This document shows positions 1 to 5,987 of a stretch of DNA of 26,366 nt, piece by piece. This DNA comes from a virus. Positions within the stretch are counted from its first letter, which is position 1. Each line of letters begins with the position of its first letter. The notes below the pieces were generated by a model. That model was given only the letters and a program-made list of their open reading frames with translations. It made no database searches and had not been told where the DNA came from. The position numbers and the translations under genes are program-made. Location: positions 1 to 26,366 of the IMG/VR virus record IMGVR_UViG_3300001419_002029; one strand, written 5' to 3'.

Positions 1-57
1 GGAACTCCTGCCTCTAGATGGGTTAAGAGGGCTATCCGTAAACTCGAAGCAGAGTAA
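1..57 (+). CDS. C-terminal end of a plus-strand gene cut by the window edge (tentative)
   Basis: Frame 1 is open from the first base to a TAA at 55-57 and reads GTPASRWVKRAIRKLEAE. The tail is basic and amphipathic, and its codons (CTC GAA, GCA GAG) look like those of the other genes here. It would be the 3' end of a gene entering from the left, converging on the minus-strand replication operon. Against it: only 18 codons are visible, and one other plus frame and one minus frame are also open over this stretch. No function can be assigned. Confidence 0.35.
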   Translation, partial: GTPASRWVKRAIRKLEAE

Positions 58-100
58 AAATACAGATAGAAACAGATAAAATACAGATAGAATACAGATA
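56..100. repeat. Left iteron array and left arm of 45-bp inverted repeat
   Basis: Four copies of ACAGATA lie at 62-68, 72-78, 83-89 and 94-100, spaced 10, 11 and 11 bp, which is close to one DNA helical turn. The array begins at the stop codon of the partial plus-strand gene. Its reverse complement matches 285-329 except for one-base shifts and one or two substitutions. Confidence 0.85.
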
Positions 101-128
101 CTAAATACTTTTATACGTTCGCTACTGT

Positions 129-163
129 GGGCTCGATGTACTATTCTAGGGTACTTCGGGCCT
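129..163 (+). terminator. Imperfect hairpin, possible plus-strand terminator
   Basis: GGGCTCGATGTAC (129-141) can pair with GTACTTCGGGCCT (151-163) over 13 positions with two mismatches and one G-T pair, leaving a 9-nt loop. The 3' side continues as CTTCTTT, which is a weak U-rich tail. It would end transcription from a plus-strand gene stopping at 57. It could equally be a structural element of the origin-like region. Confidence 0.3.
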
Positions 164-251
164 CTTCTTTGCTAGTATAATATAAATACCCCCCTCTATT
201 TATATACTTCTTATAAAAACTACTCTATATCTGTTAAATATTGGTACTTTG

Positions 252-268
252 TCCCCTAACGTAGGGGA
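252..268. repeat. Perfect 7-bp inverted repeat in AT-rich core
   Basis: TCCCCTA (252-258) and TAGGGGA (262-268) are exact reverse complements around ACG. The GC-rich palindrome stands out in an AT-rich stretch, 16 bp before the right iteron array. It has no U-tract, so it is more likely a protein-binding or structural site than a terminator. Confidence 0.6.
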
Positions 269-284
269 TTATAGGATATTTGGG

Positions 285-343
285 TATCTGTTTTCATCTG
301 TATTTTATCTGTATTCTATCTGTATTTTTCATTACCGATCTGT
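285..343. repeat. Right iteron array (inverted) plus one extra unit
   Basis: TATCTGT or a one-base variant occurs at 285-291, 295-301 (CATCTGT), 306-312, 317-323 and 337-343 (GATCTGT). Spacings are 10, 11, 11 and 20 bp. The orientation is opposite to the array at 56-100, and the first 45 bp mirror that array almost exactly. Confidence 0.85.
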
Positions 344-429
344 ATTTTTTATTAGATTCGAGGTGTACTGGTTTATTTTTCTTACTGGTTATCAAGTATG
401 ACTTTATTTATATCGAAGATTCTAAACGC

Positions 430-460
430 AAAAAGAGCCCAGAGATAACTCCGAGCCCTT
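430..460 (-). terminator. Intrinsic terminator of the replication operon
   Basis: Read on the minus strand, AAGGGCTCGGAG (460-449) pairs with CTCTGGGCTCTT (444-433) as a 12-bp stem, counting G-U pairs, with a 4-nt loop. A run of Ts follows (complement of the A run at 430-434). It lies 54 bp past the helicase stop codon, where a terminator for the minus-strand operon is expected. Confidence 0.8.
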
Positions 461-513
461 AAGCCTATAACATTCATTCAATCAACTCGATATAAGTATA
501 CTGTATTCTAAGA

Positions 514-1785
514 TTACTTCCTAATATAAACTCGAGATCCATCCTTATTGATCTGTTTGTATCCGGATTCCTTCGCTATCTTCATAATCCTTCTAGCGTT
601 CCCAGTATGCTGCTGATTGATTGGAAGATCTAAGAACTCCATAATCTCCGCGCTTGTATTCTGTCCACTAAGTAGAGCTTCTCTTACTCGGATAGTCCAA
701 GGATCATCGATTATATAAGCCTGCTGCAGCTCGCTTAACATTCTTTGAGATTCCCATTCTAGATGGAAGATGCTCTCCGGCTCTCGATAGGCTGCAAGGG
801 CTTCCGCGAAGAGTTGCTCTCTCCATGCTTTTATGTATCCTTGATCTATCTGGCCTGTGCAGGTGATAGGCCATACTCTTCTCTCCGGGCCATCTGTTAA
901 AAACTGATAGTTATTCGAAGTACCAGCGAACACTACTCTCCGGAGATAACTCTTTGGGAACTGTTGATAAGCAGGCCTAAATTTATCCTCACTTGAGGAG
1001 ATGAAAGCCTTAAAGTTATCCGCAGTCTTACCGCTTAGAGAGTGTAGCTCCGCGAGTTCCCAGAGCCAAGTTTCTGTAGAATGGATTAACTCGAGAGAGT
1101 CCTTCTTAGCGATATCGAGATTACTATCGGAGAACCACTGCGAGCCTACGAGATTCCTTAGTCCTGTACTCTTTCCGAGTCCTTTCTCACCGCAGAGGAT
1201 AAGGAAGGTATCCATTTTACACCCCGGATCCAATGCTCTAGCGACTAGAGAGATAAACCACTTCGAGGACATCTCTTCTATAATCTGATCGCTACCGGGT
1301 ACTCTCTCCGCTCGGAATACATTATGGAAAAAAGAATGGATTCTCTCTGCTCCATCCCACTCCGGAAGGGCCTCGAGCCAATCCTTAATCCTTTCCTCGA
1401 GATTCTGATGGGCTACTCTAAGAACTGCTCTCTTAATATCTGCAGAAGGATATTTTATTCGATAGCATCTCTCGATATGTAATCCTATCTCCTCGAGATC
1501 TGGATCCCATAACTCTCTATCGTTCCACTTAACCTTGTTCGCGTGGTCATTGTAACAGAGCGAAGTAAAGAGAGGATCGTTCTCTAAGATTAGGGCTATG
1601 TTATTTCGATTGGCATATGGCCTCGGAGGCTTGGTTAACTCTCCATCCTTATCGTACTTCGCTTCGCTCTTCTGTAGAAGATCCCAAGTATCGATATCTG
1701 CACCTTCTGGAGCGTGTTTATATTCTGCATCGATTCCCATCTGCTTAGCGAGTTCTAACATCTTCTTCATTGTTTCCTGGTTCAT
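514..1785 (-). CDS. VirE-family P-loop replicative helicase
   Basis: This is a VirE/VapE-type ATPase (423 aa), the helicase half of many phage and mobile-element primase-helicases. The entry motif EWDGAERI is at 142-149. Walker A GEKGLGKST is at 199-207, the acidic Walker B-like WELAEL at 242-247, a polar sensor strand FAGTSNN at 286-292, and an arginine-finger motif GPERRVWPI at 299-307. No primase domain precedes it; residues 1-60 are a short hydrophilic lead. The primase is instead encoded separately at 2661-3506, so the pair probably acts together at the replication fork. The start overlaps the upstream stop as TAATG, behind GAGGAGG. It is the last gene before the terminator at 430-460. 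Family assignment is firm; the partnership with the primase is inferred. Confidence 0.92.
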   Translation of the reverse strand: MNQETMKKMLELAKQMGIDAEYKHAPEGADIDTWDLLQKSEAKYDKDGELTKPPRPYANRNNIALILENDPLFTSLCYNDHANKVKWNDRELWDPDLEEIGLHIERCYRIKYPSADIKRAVLRVAHQNLEERIKDWLEALPEWDGAERIHSFFHNVFRAERVPGSDQIIEEMSSKWFISLVARALDPGCKMDTFLILCGEKGLGKSTGLRNLVGSQWFSDSNLDIAKKDSLELIHSTETWLWELAELHSLSGKTADNFKAFISSSEDKFRPAYQQFPKSYLRRVVFAGTSNNYQFLTDGPERRVWPITCTGQIDQGYIKAWREQLFAEALAAYREPESIFHLEWESQRMLSELQQAYIIDDPWTIRVREALLSGQNTSAEIMEFLDLPINQQHTGNARRIMKIAKESGYKQINKDGSRVYIRK

Positions 1786-2054
1786 TACTTCCCCTCCTCT
1801 AATCGTTTTACTGCGTACTCATAATCTTTTATACAGGCTGCAATCGCTTCGATAATCAAACCATCGAAGGAATCTTTATCTCCCTCTTGTACCTTATTCA
1901 TAACTTCGCAAAGGATAACGAGATTATCCAATCGAGGTCTAAAGGTGTTTGTAGTCTGTAAGGTTCGATAGTTGATACCGGTTACCTCTGCGAGATACTT
2001 TCTAGTAATCTCTAGCTCTGCAGCCTTCATTTTTAACCATTCATTAAAGATCAT
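1785..2054 (-). CDS. Small XRE-like HTH protein, tandem paralogue A
   Basis: This 89-aa protein opens with MIFNEWLKMK, followed by a helix-turn-helix (about residues 16-45, TRKYLAEVTGINYRTLQ) and a helical C-terminal tail ending in RLEEGK. It aligns without gaps to the product of the next gene upstream (2051-2323) at roughly 45% identity by hand count, so the two arose by tandem duplication. It is coupled to its neighbours by ATGA upstream and TAATG downstream, with a GAGGTG ribosome site. It probably binds DNA, perhaps as a homo- or heterodimer with its paralogue. It could be a repressor or a helicase/primase accessory factor. The turn is less canonical than in textbook Cro/CI proteins. Confidence 0.8.
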   Translation of the reverse strand: MIFNEWLKMKAAELEITRKYLAEVTGINYRTLQTTNTFRPRLDNLVILCEVMNKVQEGDKDSFDGLIIEAIAACIKDYEYAVKRLEEGK

Positions 2055-2323
2055 CTCTTCACCTCTTCGAGTCTTTCCATAGCGAAGCGATACTCTCTGC
2101 TAGATACTCTAATCGCTTCCAATATGAGAGCATCGAGAGAAGATTGATCTCCTCCTTGCTCTTCGTTTAGTACCTCACACACTAGCACAAGATTAACGAG
2201 TCTAGGTTGGAACTTTTTAGATAGAGATATACTCGAGTAGCATATCCCGGAGATATCGCAGAGATGCCTCCTAGTGATAGATAATTGCTCTATCTTGCTT
2301 TGAACCCATTTATTAAAATACAT
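2051..2323 (-). CDS. Small XRE-like HTH protein, tandem paralogue B
   Basis: This 90-aa protein is the sister of the product of 1785-2054. It shares the opening MYFNKWVQSK, the ITRRHLCDISGICYSSIS HTH, the PRLxNLVxxCEV helix and the RLEE tail. Two Cys residues, at positions 22 and 28, are not matched in paralogue A. It starts behind a perfect GGAGGTACAA site and overlaps the following gene by four bases. The shared opening M-x-F-x-x-W-[VL] also appears in the HTH gene beside the large terminase (24743-24979), which links three genes into one paralogue family. A DNA-binding role is inferred from fold and context. Confidence 0.8.
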   Translation of the reverse strand: MYFNKWVQSKIEQLSITRRHLCDISGICYSSISLSKKFQPRLVNLVLVCEVLNEEQGGDQSSLDALILEAIRVSSREYRFAMERLEEVKR

Positions 2324-2343
2324 TTGTACCTCCGTATTTTTTG

Positions 2344-2664
2344 TTATTTGGGATTGTTGTTATCGTTTATTTTCTCTTTGTATCGGAGCCTTCTATCTGC
2401 GAACATATGCTCACTCATTACAGATAAGCCTCCTATTAGATTGATCTGGAACTCCTCTCGACTATCCGAGATTACTTCGATTAAGGCTATGTATCTATCG
2501 ATCTTCGGATATCTGGATCCGGTTAGATAGATTCTTAAAGTCTGCTTCGAGATTCCTGTTTTAAGGGCTACATCTTTGAGTGTTAGATTCTTACGCTCTG
2601 CAGCTCTAAAGATAAACATTCCGAAGGGAGTACACCCCTTAGGGATTACTTCTTTGTAAGTCAT
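2344..2664 (-). CDS. XRE-type HTH protein
   Basis: A 106-aa protein with a clear helix-turn-helix in its middle part (NLTLKDVALKTGISKQTLR), followed by YLTGSRYPKIDRYIAL, the usual final helices of an XRE domain. The C-terminus is polar and Asn-rich. The longer reading frame reaches 2700, but the start at 2664 is preferred. Its ATG overlaps the primase stop as ATGA, and a GGAGG lies 10 nt upstream. It is a third HTH protein between the primase and helicase genes, only distantly similar to the two that follow. It is probably a transcription regulator or a replication accessory DNA binder; the target is unknown. Confidence 0.8.
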   Translation of the reverse strand: MTYKEVIPKGCTPFGMFIFRAAERKNLTLKDVALKTGISKQTLRIYLTGSRYPKIDRYIALIEVISDSREEFQINLIGGLSVMSEHMFADRRLRYKEKINDNNNPK

Positions 2665-3506
2665 TGTATCAAGTCCTCCAATCTTCCCCACCATCCACAC
2701 TTATTAGCGCGGTTACAATGAGGCCATAAAACAGAATGAGGAAGATAAGGATCTATTGAGAAGTAGACTTCATCTTTACCGCAGGAAGGGCAAGTTACAT
2801 TCCTTGCGATATTCCCATCTATGCTAGCCCCTATCCGGTTCGCTATCTTCATTCTAAAATCTAGATTGTGGAATAATCCCTCTACTCCGATCTTAGCTCC
2901 TGCCTTCCTTGACTTCCATCGTTCATATCTTTTCTTCGGCTCTTCCTTTGGAATATGGGAATAATCCAATCTTAAAAGACCCTTTCCTTTATGGGCTGCA
3001 GTAGATTGAAGATCCTTGTCTTTTCGCTCCGGGTATGCAAAACGATAATACATTCTAGCGCAATCCGTTAGAGCGTTAGAATCTGGCTCTCCCTCTCCAA
3101 TAGTATTATCCCATAGTTCCTTCGCTGCCTTCGCTGCTCTCTTCCAATCGATAGCAGGAATAGGCTCCTCGAGAGGAAGGATAATCCTCCACTTGTGGAT
3201 CTCTTCGGAATGAGAGAAGGAGGTATGGGCTATGTAATGATACTTAGAAAAACTGTATCGATGGCCCCAGTCCGTACCATCATCCATATCGAATACTAAG
3301 CAGGAGATCTCGATAGCATTAACCCCGCTTCGATTCCCGTTAAAGGTAGTAGGACTCCAGAGAGGGAGGCTTCCTTTCTCTCGTACTGGGAAGGGCTTCG
3401 AGGGCATCATTAAGGCCCGCGCTAGATTGCGGAGAGATACTTCTGCAGGTACTGGAATCCTCGTAAACTTATTCGAGAAGGTGCTTATCTTAAACTTCTT
3501 ATCCAT
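2661..3506 (-). CDS. AEP/PrimPol-type DNA primase with zinc finger
   Basis: This 281-aa protein looks like a stand-alone archaeo-eukaryotic-type primase. Catalytic-type acidic motif FDMDDGT is at residues 72-78. A strand carrying His/Arg, HKWRIILPL, is at 104-112, and a third motif, LTDCARMYYRFAYP, is at 146-159. These match the order of AEP motifs I to III. The C-terminus holds a zinc-binding module with Cys at 239, 242, 264 and 270. The frame is open to 3599, but the true start is 3506: AAGGAGGT lies 5 nt upstream and overlaps the methyltransferase stop. It should make primers for the VirE-type helicase encoded at 514-1785, normally fused to it in related systems. AEP assignment rests on motif reading only. 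Confidence 0.8.
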   Translation of the reverse strand: MDKKFKISTFSNKFTRIPVPAEVSLRNLARALMMPSKPFPVREKGSLPLWSPTTFNGNRSGVNAIEISCLVFDMDDGTDWGHRYSFSKYHYIAHTSFSHSEEIHKWRIILPLEEPIPAIDWKRAAKAAKELWDNTIGEGEPDSNALTDCARMYYRFAYPERKDKDLQSTAAHKGKGLLRLDYSHIPKEEPKKRYERWKSRKAGAKIGVEGLFHNLDFRMKIANRIGASIDGNIARNVTCPSCGKDEVYFSIDPYLPHSVLWPHCNRANKCGWWGRLEDLIQ

Positions 3507-3516
3507 CTTAACCTCC

Positions 3517-4146
3517 TTAAAATAGTTTACTTTGCTTCGAGTACTCTTGGAACCTCTTCGAAGTTTTCTCGAAGTAGTCTGTATCGAGTTCCCAAGCATC
3601 TAGATCGAATCCGAGATCGTAGCAAGCGCAAGCGATAGAACCGCTCCCTAGATGGGTATCGAGTATCTTATCTCCTTCCTTAGCGAACTTCTCTAAGCAC
3701 CATTTATAAAGAGGGATAGGCTTCTGCGTAGGATGAATCTTTCCTCCGGTTCTATTATCGAACTTGAATAGAGGAGCGGGCTTATTATAAGAAGTCCAGG
3801 CCATCTCCCACCCTGAGAAGTTCTCCCAAGGTTGTACTTTATCCCAAGCGATAACGCATCTCGTAGGAGGGAGATCGAAGTAGTTCCCACCCCAGATTAT
3901 TTGATTCTTGGATACTCGAAAGAGTTCCTCGAAGTACTCCGGAGGAGGAGCCTTATCCCATCTCTTAATATTCGTATCTCGATTAAGGGTTCTGTTCTTT
4001 AGCTTTCCCGATCCTTGGAAAGCAGAAGTAGTATTAACTCCATATGGAGGATCTACTATCGCTAGATCGTATTGGTTATCCTTCATCTCTCGCATTGCAG
4101 CTAGAGAGCATCCAAGAGAGAGAGTTATATTTGGATCCTTACGCAT
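3517..4146 (-). CDS. DNA adenine (N6) methyltransferase, beta class
   Basis: A 209-aa AdoMet-dependent DNA methyltransferase. Catalytic motif IV (DPPYG) comes early, in the context LAIVDPPYGV. It is followed by the HPTQKP signature and then the AdoMet-binding motif LDTHLGSGS near the C-terminus. The order IV before I defines the beta class, and DPPY indicates N6-adenine or N4-cytosine, most likely adenine. The frame extends to 4200, but the start at 4146 is chosen for its GGAGGGAAG site; it overlaps the RusA stop by eight bases. No restriction enzyme lies beside it, so it may protect phage DNA from host restriction or mark replicating DNA. Target sequence unknown. Confidence 0.9.
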   Translation of the reverse strand: MRKDPNITLSLGCSLAAMREMKDNQYDLAIVDPPYGVNTTSAFQGSGKLKNRTLNRDTNIKRWDKAPPPEYFEELFRVSKNQIIWGGNYFDLPPTRCVIAWDKVQPWENFSGWEMAWTSYNKPAPLFKFDNRTGGKIHPTQKPIPLYKWCLEKFAKEGDKILDTHLGSGSIACACYDLGFDLDAWELDTDYFEKTSKRFQEYSKQSKLF

Positions 4147-4579
4147 CTTCCCTCCACTGGTAGATAGAGAAGAGTGTATGGGCTTCCTCATCCTCTCCAC
4201 AATAGCAATCTTCTGCAGTAAGAGATACTACTCGGTTATCATCTATCCAGATCTCCGATTGGGTAATGCAATCGAGTACCATCTTAAGAAGATTATCGAT
4301 ATCTGGCTTCTTAGGCCTCCATATTCTACCATGAGGAAGGCTACCCTTCTTAAGGTGTAATCTCTTCGTTCTCGGATGCACAAAGGATACTTTAATCTTA
4401 AAGATACCATCGAGAGGAATCCAATCCTCTCCGGTTCCATCTTTGAGAGCCTTAACCGCTTCATCCTTATAGGTTCTACTCGTTTTCGGAGTGTATGCTC
4501 TTCCGGTTCGAGTTATCCGAGGCCTTCCCATTGCTACCGGAGGGCCTTGGATTATACTTTGATAGGCTAATTTCCACAT
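4139..4579 (-). CDS. rusA: RusA-type Holliday junction resolvase
   Basis: A 146-aa RusA-family endonuclease that cuts four-way DNA junctions. The family signature KPDIDNLLKMVLD is at residues 91-103 with metal-binding Asp93 and Asp95. It is followed by IWIDDNRVV with Asp113/Asp114. The N-terminal GPPVAMGRPR strand and the YTPKTSRTY segment are also typical. Length matches the family. The start overlaps the previous stop as TAATG. In phages RusA resolves recombination intermediates before packaging, which fits its place in the replication operon. Confidence 0.93.
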   Translation of the reverse strand: MWKLAYQSIIQGPPVAMGRPRITRTGRAYTPKTSRTYKDEAVKALKDGTGEDWIPLDGIFKIKVSFVHPRTKRLHLKKGSLPHGRIWRPKKPDIDNLLKMVLDCITQSEIWIDDNRVVSLTAEDCYCGEDEEAHTLFSIYQWREDA

Positions 4580-5082
4580 TATACTCGCTCCATCTCTAAG
4601 ATCTTAGAGAGTGTTAGATATTGCGCTTCCCAGTAAACTCCGTAAAGCATCTGACATAACCTAACTAGATATGGACAAGTAGGATGAGAATCTCCGGAGA
4701 TCCACTTAGAGATCGCGTTCTTTGTAATCCCGATAGTATCCGCTATATCTTCGATTGTAAAATCACTCTCGGAGATATCCTTCTGTATTACCCAAGCGAA
4801 CCTAGGATTTTTTATAGCCTGGTACTTCTCTCGAGCCCATGAAATAACGATAAGCGGATCTCCTGTATAGATCTCTCTACGGAGTACTAGCCCATTTATC
4901 TCTACTGTAGCCTCGTATACCCATGAGCAATAGATAGAGCTCCAGACTTTACAGAGAGAGCCTATCTTTCTAGATGGAGTATCATCTAAGAAGATGGGGT
5001 TAGAGGGTGTTCTCTTGTTACTCATCTTTCGGAGAGATGTTCTTCCATTCTCTTTAATGTAGTTTCTTCTGCGCTTATTCAT
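4579..5082 (-). CDS. HTH-domain protein of the early operon
   Basis: A 167-aa protein. The first 30 residues are very basic (NKRRRNYIKENGR), the middle is a mixed alpha/beta stretch, and a C-terminal XRE-like helix-turn-helix reads FTIEDIADTIGITKNAISK. The frame is open to 5115. The start at 5082 is preferred because it comes one base after the stop of a 34-codon gene (5084-5188), with a GGGGGTG site in front. It is probably a DNA-binding regulator or recombination accessory, since RusA follows directly. The middle region is not recognised. Confidence 0.75.
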   Translation of the reverse strand: MNKRRRNYIKENGRTSLRKMSNKRTPSNPIFLDDTPSRKIGSLCKVWSSIYCSWVYEATVEINGLVLRREIYTGDPLIVISWAREKYQAIKNPRFAWVIQKDISESDFTIEDIADTIGITKNAISKWISGDSHPTCPYLVRLCQMLYGVYWEAQYLTLSKILEMERV

Positions 5083-5083
5083 C

Positions 5084-5188
5084 TTACACCCCCACCGCAT
5101 AGCATAGGAGAGCATAAGTAGCGAAGATCGCAGAGAAGGCCCCAGTTACTAGGATATGGTTTATTATTTGTTCTTTAGTTGGTTTCAT
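5084..5188 (-). CDS. 34-residue membrane peptide
   Basis: A short gene that is easily overlooked. It has an ATG at 5186-5188 behind AAAGAGGTACACA, 34 codons, and a TAA one base before the next start. The product begins MKPTKEQIINH and continues as one hydrophobic segment of about 23 residues (ILVTGAFSAIFATYALLCYA), then VGV. It should be a single-pass inner-membrane peptide. It uses the same 46-bp leader as 5235-5594, which supports its being expressed. Possible roles are an early membrane-active or superinfection-related peptide; nothing in the sequence settles this. Confidence 0.65.
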   Translation of the reverse strand: MKPTKEQIINHILVTGAFSAIFATYALLCYAVGV

Positions 5189-5230
5189 TGTGTACCTCTT
5201 TGAGTGAATGGGGAGGAAGGCCCTCCCCGG
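5185..5230 (-). repeat. 46-bp direct repeat, leader copy 1
   Basis: Identical over 46 bp to 5591-5636. On the transcribed strand it holds a 7-bp GGGGAGG/CCTCCCC hairpin with a 5-nt loop (5210-5228), then ATTCACTCA, the SD AAGAGGT and the first start-codon bases of the gene it serves (5084-5188). No U-tract follows the stem, so it looks like an intercistronic RNA hairpin rather than a terminator. Confidence 0.9.
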
Positions 5231-5234
5231 TTTA

Positions 5235-5594
5235 TTAGTTAGTTTGTTTTTTTAACCATGTTTTTTGATCTTCTATTTCCCATCCATCATCTTTAAGATT
5301 AAAGTACTCTTCGCATAGGTCTAAGTACTCTTCTAGAGTAAGATTAAGTTCTGCAGCTGCTTTGATATCTCGCTTAAGCATATTGATATAATCTTGTTCT
5401 TGAGTTGTTCTTTCTTCTTGGTTTGCTTTTACAAATTGGTATTTCGAATCAATAATTTTTTCCATTTCAGATTGTACCGCACTGACTGTATCAATAGATA
5501 CATGCAATTGATACAAAGTGTATAATACCTGTTGTAATTTTTCGATTTGTTCGTTGAATTTGTTAATGTGATAATTGTATTGTGATTGTGTCAT
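5235..5594 (-). CDS. Small coiled-coil early protein
   Basis: A 119-aa, highly charged, Gln/Glu/Lys-rich protein predicted to be almost fully helical. Heptad-like patterns run over residues 8-55 and 60-100. No known domain is recognised. It starts behind an SD within the 46-bp leader, and a second copy of that leader lies just after its stop. The gene is therefore flanked by perfect direct repeats 406 bp apart. Its base composition is visibly more AT-rich than the structural genes, as expected of a recently acquired or early host-takeover gene. Confidence 0.75.
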   Translation of the reverse strand: MTQSQYNYHINKFNEQIEKLQQVLYTLYQLHVSIDTVSAVQSEMEKIIDSKYQFVKANQEERTTQEQDYINMLKRDIKAAAELNLTLEEYLDLCEEYFNLKDDGWEIEDQKTWLKKQTN

Positions 5595-5636
5595 TGTGTA
5601 CCTCTTTGAGTGAATGGGGAGGAAGGCCCTCCCCGG
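5591..5636 (-). repeat. 46-bp direct repeat, leader copy 2
   Basis: Exact second copy of 5185-5230, placed between the stop of 5646-5855 and the start of 5235-5594. It has the same hairpin (5616-5634), spacer and ribosome site. Only the last 16 bp (TCATTGTGTACCTCTT) also occur in front of 5646-5855, at 5853-5868. Confidence 0.9.
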
Positions 5637-5645
5637 ATTGATTGA

Positions 5646-5855
5646 TTAGTATTTTCCATTCATTTTTGACATAAACCATGATGGCATTTCGTAAGATACT
5701 CCGTATTCTTTTTGAGCATCTGCGAACATCTCTCTACGGAGTTTCGGATATGGTTCATAACTCCAACCGATACCACCCATAAAGAAATCTTCTGATTTTC
5801 TTACTTTAGGCCATACTACTTTTTCAAGTTCTTTGTAAAATTGTTCTTTAGTCAT
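5646..5855 (-). CDS. Small hypothetical early protein, first gene of early operon
   Basis: A 69-aa protein beginning MTKEQFYKELEKVVWPKVRK, rich in aromatic and charged residues, with no recognised domain. It starts behind AAGAGGTACACA and lies about 40 bp downstream of an extended -10 promoter (5895-5903), so it is probably the first early gene transcribed. It is AT-rich like its neighbour. The length and position suit an early host-interaction protein; function unknown. Confidence 0.7.
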   Translation of the reverse strand: MTKEQFYKELEKVVWPKVRKSEDFFMGGIGWSYEPYPKLRREMFADAQKEYGVSYEMPSWFMSKMNGKY

Positions 5856-5894
5856 TGTGTACCTCTTGTTTGTATCCCTTATTGGATATAAATA

Positions 5895-5903
5895 ACTATA
5901 TCA
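5895..5903 (-). promoter_or_regulatory. Extended -10 promoter for the early/replication operon
   Basis: The minus strand reads TGATATAGT, a TGN-TATAGT extended -10. A TTGATA lies upstream at 5926-5921 with a long 20-bp spacer; an overlapping TATGAT gives 15 bp. The region is AT-rich and no other promoter is apparent for the genes from 5855 leftward. Confidence 0.55.
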
Positions 5904-5955
5904 TAGTTTTCTATATTGTGTATCAATAAAATGAATCTTTTTTCACTTATTTTTA

Positions 5956-5964
5956 TGCTATAGT
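5956..5964 (+). promoter_or_regulatory. Extended -10 promoter for the plus-strand gene
   Basis: TGCTATAGT is an extended -10 motif placed 24 bp before the ATG of 5988-6515. It leaves room for a short leader carrying CCGGAGG (5974-5980). No good -35 is seen, as is usual for extended -10 promoters. It is divergent from the promoter at 5895-5903. Confidence 0.6.
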
Positions 5965-5987
5965 GCATCGACTCCGGAGGCTACGGA

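Larger units (their letters stand above)
56..343. other. Candidate replication origin or initiator-binding locus
   Basis: This is the core of the only stretch over 300 bases without a credible gene (58-513). It has two arrays of ACAGATA/TATCTGT units arranged as a 45-bp inverted repeat (56-100 and 285-329), one extra unit at 337-343, an imperfect hairpin (129-163), a perfect 7-bp palindrome (252-268) and a very AT-rich core (about 170-250, including a perfect TATAAT at 176-181). Iterons next to AT-rich DNA are typical of initiator-dependent origins. The locus sits just beyond the helicase gene, at the end of the replication operon. That it is an origin is inferred; it could also be an operator or a partition-like site. 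Confidence 0.45.

Noticed and set aside
280-462. 60-aa plus-strand ORF starting MGICFHLYF
   Set aside because: It is made of the right iteron array and the terminator of the opposite strand, has no ribosome site, and its low-complexity hydrophobic product is a by-product of the repeats.
58-513. CRISPR array
   Set aside because: Units are 7 bp at 10-11 bp spacing in inverted arms, far too short for repeat-spacer units.
1785-2323. Toxin-antitoxin pair
   Set aside because: The two small adjacent genes are paralogues of one HTH family, not a toxin with an unrelated antitoxin.
2661-3599. Primase start at 3599
   Set aside because: This would overlap the methyltransferase gene by 83 bp without a ribosome site, whereas 3506 has AAGGAGGT directly upstream.
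3908-4360. 150-aa plus-strand ORF over the methyltransferase and RusA genes
   Set aside because: Both genes on the other strand have clear catalytic motifs; this frame shows none.
5185-5636. Reading the 46-bp repeats as insertion-element ends or att sites
   Set aside because: They are direct repeats made of a hairpin and ribosome site in the same orientation as the genes; no transposase or integrase is present.
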